A DNA stretch of 20,726 nt from JAKBCQ01 sp021807585 (lineage in GTDB: Bacteria; Planctomycetota; Planctomycetia; Isosphaerales; Isosphaeraceae), in the NCBI GenBank assembly GCA_027325115.1, contig DAHWFG010000087.1, forward strand, positions 1-20,726. Direction: 5' to 3'. Within the stretch, counting starts at the first letter, position 1; each line of letters opens with the position of its first letter. The notes under the pieces were generated by a model. It saw nothing but the letters and a program-made list of their open reading frames with translations, did not search any database and was not told the origin of the DNA. Made by a program: the position numbers and the translations under genes. This document shows, piece after piece, positions 15,416 to 20,726 of the stretch.

Positions 15416-16423
15416 ATGTTAATTAAACTGATCGTCGTCGCACTTTTGGGATCAATCGCGCTCGCTTTCGCTTCGGCTTTGTTTTACGCGGCGATTCCGC
15501 TCTTGGTTCGGCCGTTTTGGCGCGCGGTGTTGTTCCCGCATTACCGTTTTCGTGTCGTGGGGCTTGAAAAGATCCCCCGCGAGGGGCCGTTCGTTTTGGC
15601 GTCGAATCATGTCTCGTGGATCGACGGATTCATCCTCGCCGCGGTGTGCCCCCGAAGGCTCTGGTTTCTCTCGAACGCCGATTACACGCGCCCCAGGCTG
15701 ATTAACCTGTCGGCGCGGCGAGCGCGTTTGATACCCGTTCCTGCGAAGGGACCCCGCGCCCACCGAGAGGCGATCGCCGAGGCGCGGATCGCGCTCGATC
15801 TGGGCCGCGCGTTCGGCATCTTCCCCGAGGCTCAACTCACCCGCGACGGTCGACTCGGCACGTTCCTCCGCGGCGTCGAAATGATCCTCCGCGATCGTGA
15901 TCACATTCCCGTTATTTCCGTTTATATTGAAAATATGTGGGGCAGTATTTTTAGCTATTCCGCAGGTCAATTCCTCGGCCGCCGACCCGAATCGTTCCGT
16001 CGCGAGGTCGTCGTCGTTTTCGGCGATCCTCCGCCTTCGCCGATCTCGACGTTCGCGATCCGCCGCGAGGTCGCCGCCGCCGCGGTCGTCGCGATCGAGA
16101 ATCGATCGAGCCCTCCTCGGCCGCTCGCCGCGATCGCCCGGGCGACCGATCTCCCCCGCTGGACGCATCCCGAATTCGGCCTCCTCGCCGTCTCAACCGC
16201 CGATTTCGACGACGGAATCGTTCGTCAGCTCGGCGTGAAACCGGAATCGGTCGGCCGCGAGGCGCCGGGAGTCGCGCTCTTCGTCGTCGCCGACGACGGA
16301 ACGCTCGCCGAAGCCGATCGCGTCGGTCGAATCGAGGCGCGCATCGTCGGCCGACCCGCCCCGGTCGACACCGGTCGTCGCGGCAAAATCGATCGCGAAG
16401 GATTCGTGTATCTTGAAGAGTAA
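15416..16423 (+). CDS. PlsC-type acyltransferase with a degenerate acyl-ACP-synthetase-like C-terminus
   Basis: The protein is 335 residues. An N-terminal membrane helix (about 4-30) precedes a PlsC domain with the catalytic HxxxxD motif (His65-Asp70, NHVSWID), a second motif reading FPEA (136-139; usually FPEG), and MWGSIFSYSAGQF (174-186), which resembles the acyltransferase domain of Aas-type fusions (2-acyl-glycerophosphoethanolamine acyltransferase / acyl-ACP synthetase). Residues about 251-335 do not look like PlsC. They resemble a shortened adenylate-forming domain: LLAVSTADFDDGIVRQLGVKPESVGREAPGV, then DTGRRGKIDREGFVYLEE (compare TGDIGRLDEDGFLYI). The binding core is missing, so only acyl transfer, if anything, is expected. 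It likely uses lysophospholipid or acyl-glycerol-phosphate at the membrane. Paired with the MFS gene upstream. Confidence 0.82.
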   Translation: MLIKLIVVALLGSIALAFASALFYAAIPLLVRPFWRAVLFPHYRFRVVGLEKIPREGPFVLASNHVSWIDGFILAAVCPRRLWFLSNADYTRPRLINLSARRARLIPVPAKGPRAHREAIAEARIALDLGRAFGIFPEAQLTRDGRLGTFLRGVEMILRDRDHIPVISVYIENMWGSIFSYSAGQFLGRRPESFRREVVVVFGDPPPSPISTFAIRREVAAAAVVAIENRSSPPRPLAAIARATDLPRWTHPEFGLLAVSTADFDDGIVRQLGVKPESVGREAPGVALFVVADDGTLAEADRVGRIEARIVGRPAPVDTGRRGKIDREGFVYLEE

Positions 16424-16494
16424 ACCAACATCATTTTTTCAATAATTCATGTTTTACACTTCTTTCAATCAGGACGATCGATTCGTTCGCCGCG

Positions 16495-17697
16495 TCAATC
16501 GCAATAAATCAAGATCTCTTTGCGTTTTGCGGCGAACTCGGCTTCGTCGTCGCGCCAACAAGCCGCGATCACCCGATGATCGACGCCTTGCTCAATCAAC
16601 GTTCGCTCGCGCGAAGAACCGTAAAGGAGATCGATCGCAATCGGATCGGCGACAAACTCGTAAGGCTCGGTACGCCACGCGAACCGATCAGGGTCGCAAC
16701 GACGCGCCAATGCGATCAGCGCCGTATACGTTTCAACGGGACGAAACGCCCGCGAATCAATCACATGCGGCGCGGCGCCGCCGCAAACAAGTCCCGCGTG
16801 CTTGTGAAACATCGGCCGGAACGTCGCTGAACGAAAACGCACCCCCGGCAGTCCCAGTTCGTTCGCATCCCGCGCCAATCGCTCGGGATCGAGCCAGGGA
16901 GCGCCCCAAAGCTCAAACGGCCGCGTCGTCCCGCGTCCTTCCGAAAGATTCGTCCCCTCGATCAAACAACCCCCAGGATAAACGAGCGCCGTGGCGGGTG
17001 TCGGCATGTTCGGCGAAGGCTGCACCCACGGAAGCCCCGTGGCTTCGAATCGCATCGAACGACTCCAACCCGTGCACGGTATCACGGTGAGATTGAGATC
17101 CAAATCGAGTTCGATCTGAATCAGCTTGGCGATCTCTCCGACCGTCAATCCGTGGCGAATCGGCGTCGAAGTCGCGCCGACGAAGCTCGAATAACCCGCG
17201 GCGATCGTCGGCCCCTCAATCGTCGTCCCGTCGATCGGATTGGGACGATCGAGGACGACGAACGCGATCCTCCGCCGAGCCGCGGCGATCATCGCGTATC
17301 GCATCGTCGCCGCAAACGTATAATAACGCGAGCCGACGTCCTGGATATCAAAGACGAGCGCATCGAGCCCTTCGAGCATGTCCCCCGAAGGAGTCAGGCT
17401 TTCATAATGACTTCCATAAAGGCTGTGGACGACGACTCCCGTCGAGCGGTCGACCGTCGAACTCGCGCCGATCATATCCTGCAGCTCGCCCCTCACTCCG
17501 TGCTCGGGCCCGAAAAGCGCCGCGAGCTTCGCCTTCGAGGTTCTCAAAAGAACGTCGGCAAGATGATGGAGACCGCGATCGACCGAAGTCTGATTGACGA
17601 TCGCCCCGACTCGCGCCCCCGCGATCGCCGCGAAATCGTCTTCAATCAAACAATCAAGACCCGTTTTTACTGAATGCTCTGATTGATTTTTCAGCAT
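16495..17697 (-). CDS. namZ: DUF1343 / NamZ-type exo-beta-N-acetylmuramidase, apparently cytoplasmic
   Basis: The protein is 400 residues. The NamZ (GH171) family removes MurNAc from the non-reducing end of peptidoglycan fragments. Family motifs seen are GARVGAIVNQTSVD (28-41), FGPEHGVRGE (62-71, with the conserved Glu), LVFDIQDVGSRYYTF (114-128), VLDRPNPIDG (148-157), PSPNMPTPATALVYPG and EGTNLSEGRGTTRPFELWGAPW. No signal peptide precedes the domain, whereas Bacillus NamZ is secreted. The ATG at 17697 has a strong AAGGAG a few nt upstream. It is last in a minus-strand operon, 14 bp after the kinase gene, with murQ and a sodium symporter above, which supports a role in MurNAc recovery. The gene is convergent with the acyltransferase; 71 bp lie between them with no clear terminator. 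Confidence 0.9.
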   Translation of the reverse strand: MLKNQSEHSVKTGLDCLIEDDFAAIAGARVGAIVNQTSVDRGLHHLADVLLRTSKAKLAALFGPEHGVRGELQDMIGASSTVDRSTGVVVHSLYGSHYESLTPSGDMLEGLDALVFDIQDVGSRYYTFAATMRYAMIAAARRRIAFVVLDRPNPIDGTTIEGPTIAAGYSSFVGATSTPIRHGLTVGEIAKLIQIELDLDLNLTVIPCTGWSRSMRFEATGLPWVQPSPNMPTPATALVYPGGCLIEGTNLSEGRGTTRPFELWGAPWLDPERLARDANELGLPGVRFRSATFRPMFHKHAGLVCGGAAPHVIDSRAFRPVETYTALIALARRCDPDRFAWRTEPYEFVADPIAIDLLYGSSRERTLIEQGVDHRVIAACWRDDEAEFAAKRKEILIYCD

Positions 17698-17711
17698 TTT
17701 ATCTCCTTATA

Positions 17712-18770
17712 TTAAGATTTTTTAAAATTGGATCGAGACGGATCGATCGCTTCGAGAGCGATCCGAACCGCGCCGACGACGGGTTCGGGGACTTCGCGAG
17801 GATCAACCGCGAGGCCGAGCTCGGCGAGACGATCGATCAGAGCCCGTCGCACGCGAGGAGTTGAAAGTAAAAACCCTCCCGCGAGCGCCAGCGGCGTCGC
17901 ACTTTGATGAGTGTTAATATTTGTGTTGATGTTATTGCGATCGGGATCGACGACGAATCGCGATCGGTCGATCAGGCCGAGATTCGCCGCGACCGCGAAC
18001 GCGGTTTCGGCGAGTTCGATCCCGGCACGGTCGAGGATCTCGCGTCCCGCCGCCTCGTCTCCATCTTCAACCGCCGCGACGACCTCGGGGGCGAGAGCCG
18101 CGATCGCCGACCGGTCAAGATCGCCGCCGTAAACGCGACCAATCATCCCCGAGGGTTGATCAATTCCCAGCGCGTTTAAGATCCGATTTGTCAGCGGATC
18201 GCCCCCCGACGGGATCGGCGAACGGCCGTCGCAGCGCCGCGCCGTAAGCCGAAGAGCCGCGACCGCGACTCCGTACGCGCTCCCCTCGTCCCCCAACACG
18301 TGCCCCCAGCCCCCCGCGCGCGTCCGCTTAAGAACGCGACCCGATTCGTCCCGCAAAATCCCGACGGCGATCGACCCCGTCCCCGCAATCACGCCGATCC
18401 CGCTTCCCGAAGGAATCCCCGCGGCGATCACGAGTTCGCCGTCATTTCGCAAGATTAAGTTTTCACCCCATTGATGTTCTTGATTCCATTGTTCGAGTAT
18501 TTGTCGATCTTCTGGACGATCGAATCCCGCCGGCCCCAAACACACCGCGGCCACGACCCTTCGCTCGAGACCCGCCTGGGCGAACGCCCCGGAAATCGCC
18601 TCGACGAGAGCCCGCTCGGCGGCTTCGAGCCCGACCGCCTTCGCGTTCGAAGCCCCCGCTCGGCCCCGGCCGAGCGTCCGTCCCGCAATGTCGGCGAGAT
18701 CCGCAACCGTGCTCGTCCCGCCGCCGTCGACACCCAAAACATAAATATGCTCGTAATTTATTTTATTCAT
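17712..18770 (-). CDS. BadF/BadG/BcrA/BcrD-type amino-sugar kinase (GlcNAc/MurNAc kinase)
   Basis: The protein is 352 residues, of the ASKHA fold. Visible motifs are phosphate-1 VLGVDGGGTSTVA (11-23), CLGPAGFDRPED, IAGTGSIAVGI, GGWGHVLGDEGSAYGVA and the adenosine loop LALAGGFLLS. The nearest characterised relatives phosphorylate GlcNAc or, like Clostridium MurK, both GlcNAc and MurNAc. The position between murQ and namZ argues for MurNAc as a substrate, giving MurNAc-6-phosphate for MurQ. The ATG at 18770 is preceded by GAGA at 7 nt; a TTG one codon earlier is unlikely. A 12-residue Asn-rich insertion (DRNNINTNINTHQ) encoded by AT-rich DNA interrupts the stretch before LALAGG. Confidence 0.88.
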   Translation of the reverse strand: MNKINYEHIYVLGVDGGGTSTVADLADIAGRTLGRGRAGASNAKAVGLEAAERALVEAISGAFAQAGLERRVVAAVCLGPAGFDRPEDRQILEQWNQEHQWGENLILRNDGELVIAAGIPSGSGIGVIAGTGSIAVGILRDESGRVLKRTRAGGWGHVLGDEGSAYGVAVAALRLTARRCDGRSPIPSGGDPLTNRILNALGIDQPSGMIGRVYGGDLDRSAIAALAPEVVAAVEDGDEAAGREILDRAGIELAETAFAVAANLGLIDRSRFVVDPDRNNINTNINTHQSATPLALAGGFLLSTPRVRRALIDRLAELGLAVDPREVPEPVVGAVRIALEAIDPSRSNFKKS

Positions 18771-18834
18771 CAAATGATCTCAATCGAGCCGCTCGCCCTA
18801 TCAAATATCATTTTGTTTACATATCGCGCTCGGA

Positions 18835-19746
18835 TCAATGTCGCCGATTCGCCGCGTCGATCGCTCGCCGAACCACGCCGCCGTGTTGATCGAGCAGCGA
18901 TTGCGCGGCCGCGGAGTCGACCCCCGCGAGCGCCGCGACAAGTGCCGGTTTAAGCCTCCCGTTCGTCTTCGCCAGCAGTTCCCGAGCCGCGGCGTCGTCG
19001 ATTCCCGCAATCTCGCGCAACATCCGCCGACTTCGAATCCGCAACTTCTCGTTCGTCGGTGTCAGGTCGATCATCCGGTCGCCGTACGTTTTGCCGATTC
19101 GTATCATCGCTCCTGTTGTAATCATATTTAAAATCATTTTGGTCGCGGTCCCCGCTTTAAGTCGCGTCGACCCGGCGATCACCTCGGCGCCGACGATCGG
19201 AGCGATCTCGATATCGACCCGACTTCCAAGCAGGCTCGGCTTGTTGCACGCGATTCCCACGGTTGTGATCCCGAGACCTTTGGCGTGATCGATCGCCCCC
19301 AGCACATACGGCGTTCGTCCCGAAGTCGCGATGCCGACAACGAGATCGAGCGGAGTGGGAGCGAGTTCGGCGAGATCGCGAGCCCCCCGATCCGCGTCGT
19401 CCTCGGCGCCTTCGATCGCCCTCGTGAGCGCCGCGGCGCCGCCGGCGATCAGCCCGATCACCATCCCGGGCGGCGTGCTGAACGTCGGAGGGCACTCGGC
19501 CGCATCCAAGACGCCGAGCCTCCCCGATGTCCCCGCGCCCAGATATATCAACCGACCTCCGCGGCGAAATCGGTCCGAAGCCGCTTCGATCGCCGTAGCG
19601 ATCGCCCCCGCCTCGTCGAAAACTGCCGCAGTCGCTCGCACGTCCTCGTCGTTCATCAATTGAACAATCTTAAGCGCGCTCATCCGATCGATCGATTCCG
19701 ATCGCGGATTCCGCGCCTCGGTTGTTAAAAAATCTTCATATTCCAT
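18835..19746 (-). CDS. murQ: N-acetylmuramic acid 6-phosphate etherase MurQ
   Basis: MurQ splits the lactyl ether of MurNAc-6-phosphate to give GlcNAc-6-phosphate and D-lactate in the cytoplasm. The protein is 303 residues, the normal length. It has TEARNPRSESIDRMS (9-23), the SIS-domain signature GAGTSGRLGVLDAAECPPTF (70-89) with catalytic Glu84, Glu115 in EGAED, GIATSGRTPYVLGA, and AGSTRLKAGTATKMILNM, followed by a UBA-like C-terminal helical part. The ATG at 19746 starts a typical N-terminus, though the upstream AGAG is a weak ribosome site. The symporter stop lies 33 bp upstream and the kinase start 64 bp downstream, consistent with one operon. Identification is secure. Confidence 0.96.
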   Translation of the reverse strand: MEYEDFLTTEARNPRSESIDRMSALKIVQLMNDEDVRATAAVFDEAGAIATAIEAASDRFRRGGRLIYLGAGTSGRLGVLDAAECPPTFSTPPGMVIGLIAGGAAALTRAIEGAEDDADRGARDLAELAPTPLDLVVGIATSGRTPYVLGAIDHAKGLGITTVGIACNKPSLLGSRVDIEIAPIVGAEVIAGSTRLKAGTATKMILNMITTGAMIRIGKTYGDRMIDLTPTNEKLRIRSRRMLREIAGIDDAAARELLAKTNGRLKPALVAALAGVDSAAAQSLLDQHGGVVRRAIDAANRRH

Positions 19747-19779
19747 GATACTCTATTTCAGCCTCTTGATCATCCATTT

Positions 19780-20726
19780 TTATGATAAGGCGTCGACCGG
19801 CGACGCGGATCGATCGCGCTCGCCGCGGATGCGTCGGCTCGCAAAGCCGACCGCGTATACCGTCGTCGATCCCACGAGCGCATACCACGGCCACGCCAGC
19901 TTGGTACCGAAAACAACCGCCGAAACCGTCGCAAGCCCGACGATCAGCCCCAAAAGAGCGTCGCGCTGACGCACCGTCTTCGTCGTCACCCCCAATAAAA
20001 ACAAGCCCAGAACAATCCCCGTCGTAAACGCCGCAATTGATAATGCGTTGTTCACAACATGATCTTTGAGCCTGGTCGCGCCGAGCGCCGTACCCATCTG
20101 CATCACACCCCAGAAAATCGTCGCCCCTCGCGAGATCCGCAGCAACCGGGCCTCGTCGGTAGCGGGTCGAAACGGCCGGTAGAGATTGTTTACCGTCGCC
20201 GACGCCGATGCGTTCAACGAACTCGAAAGCGATCCCATCGCCGCCGAGAAAATCGCCGCGATCACAAGTCCCAGCACTCCCGTGGGAAGCTTGTGCAGTA
20301 TGAACGTCACGAACTCGTCGTCGTGAGCCAAAACAATCGTCGAACCCGTCCGCGGATCGAGCGGAAAATCGTGAAAATATACGTATAGACCAACTCCGAT
20401 TAACAAAAACAGCGAAAACTGAGCCGTGACGACGAACCCGCTCGCGATCAGCGCCCCCGCCGCGTCGCGTTGCGATCGCGCCGAGAGATAACGCTGAACC
20501 ATGATTTGATCGGCGCCGTGCGTCGCGGTGTTGAGCGCCGCGCCTCCGATAAGACCCGCCCAAAACGTGAACGATCGAGTCAAATCGAACGAAAAATCGA
20601 GCACGCGGAACTTCCCCGCCGCGCCTCCGACTTCCCAGAGCCGCGCCCAACCCCCCGGCAGCGATCGCGCCAACACGAACAACGCGAAAATCGCCCCCAC
20701 GATATATATACAAAACTGAATCACAT
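19780..20726 (-). CDS. Sodium:solute symporter (SSS family), C-terminal part (5' end outside window)
   Basis: About 315 codons are present with the frame open at the window edge; SSS proteins usually have 450-600 residues, so the N-terminal helices are missing. Family features: RSLPGGWARLWEVGGAAGKF, TFWAGLIGGAALNTATHGADQIMVQRYLSARSQRDA, and the sodium-site-like SAAMGSLSSSLNASASATVNNLYR. At least seven hydrophobic segments follow the usual pattern. Its place at the head of the murQ-kinase-namZ genes suggests import of a MurNAc-containing sugar or fragment by sodium symport. That substrate is inferred from context only; no sequence motif fixes it. Confidence 0.9.
   Translation of the reverse strand, partial: VIQFCIYIVGAIFALFVLARSLPGGWARLWEVGGAAGKFRVLDFSFDLTRSFTFWAGLIGGAALNTATHGADQIMVQRYLSARSQRDAAGALIASGFVVTAQFSLFLLIGVGLYVYFHDFPLDPRTGSTIVLAHDDEFVTFILHKLPTGVLGLVIAAIFSAAMGSLSSSLNASASATVNNLYRPFRPATDEARLLRISRGATIFWGVMQMGTALGATRLKDHVVNNALSIAAFTTGIVLGLFLLGVTTKTVRQRDALLGLIVGLATVSAVVFGTKLAWPWYALVGSTTVYAVGFASRRIRGERDRSASPVDALS

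Noticed and set aside
19736..20713. 325-codon minus-strand frame overlapping the symporter
   Set aside because: It is a shifted frame, Gly/Arg-rich without family motifs, while the other minus frame reads as an SSS symporter.

Overview
The window most likely comes from a member of the Planctomycetota. This is inferred from gene families, not from a marker gene. The supporting signs are an ECF sigma factor next to a YfbK-type von Willebrand protein with an anti-sigma-like N-terminus, a hybrid histidine kinase with a membrane sensor of a type common in that phylum, a membrane protein with the 'FTLFDIAILIAATAIGL' start, and dispersed repeats that translate to the 'EGEPPGEP' phrase familiar from planctomycete spurious ORFs. 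The DNA is moderately GC-rich, with many short AT-rich islands and a visible excess of GATC.

Layout: (1) 1-1426, end of a fatty-acid/phospholipid cluster, plsX (cut by the window edge) and fabD. (2) 1427-1810, a spacer with a three-unit 29-bp direct repeat and one copy of a dispersed repeat. (3) 1811-5118, a small membrane protein divergent from an ECF sigma factor, followed by the sigma factor's likely partner, a membrane-anchored VWA protein. (4) 5119-5402, a second, longer copy of the dispersed repeat. (5) 5403-8954 on the minus strand, threonyl-tRNA synthetase with an unusual insertion, and a Tat-exported bicupin of the oxalate decarboxylase family. (6) 9445-13657, a tightly packed signalling operon: hybrid histidine kinase with two receiver domains, a lone receiver, and a receiver-GGDEF diguanylate cyclase. 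(7) 13718-14003, a 286-bp MITE-like element with perfect 15-bp terminal inverted repeats and a TAA target duplication. (8) 14096-16423, an AmpG/PAT-like MFS transporter and a PlsC acyltransferase that carries what looks like a shrunken relic of an acyl-ACP synthetase domain. (9) 16495-20726 on the minus strand, a peptidoglycan-sugar catabolic operon: sodium:solute symporter (cut by the edge), MurQ etherase, BadF-type amino-sugar kinase and a NamZ-type exo-muramidase.

How the parts work together (inference): region 9 forms a complete import-to-GlcNAc-6-phosphate route for MurNAc-containing sugars, with the NamZ-like enzyme apparently cytoplasmic. Region 6 is a phosphorelay likely to end in c-di-GMP synthesis. 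The most unusual items are the mobile repeat family, the decayed acyltransferase-synthetase fusion, the ThrS catalytic-domain insertion and the altered active-site lid of the bicupin. No CRISPR array, tRNA, rRNA or transposase gene was seen.
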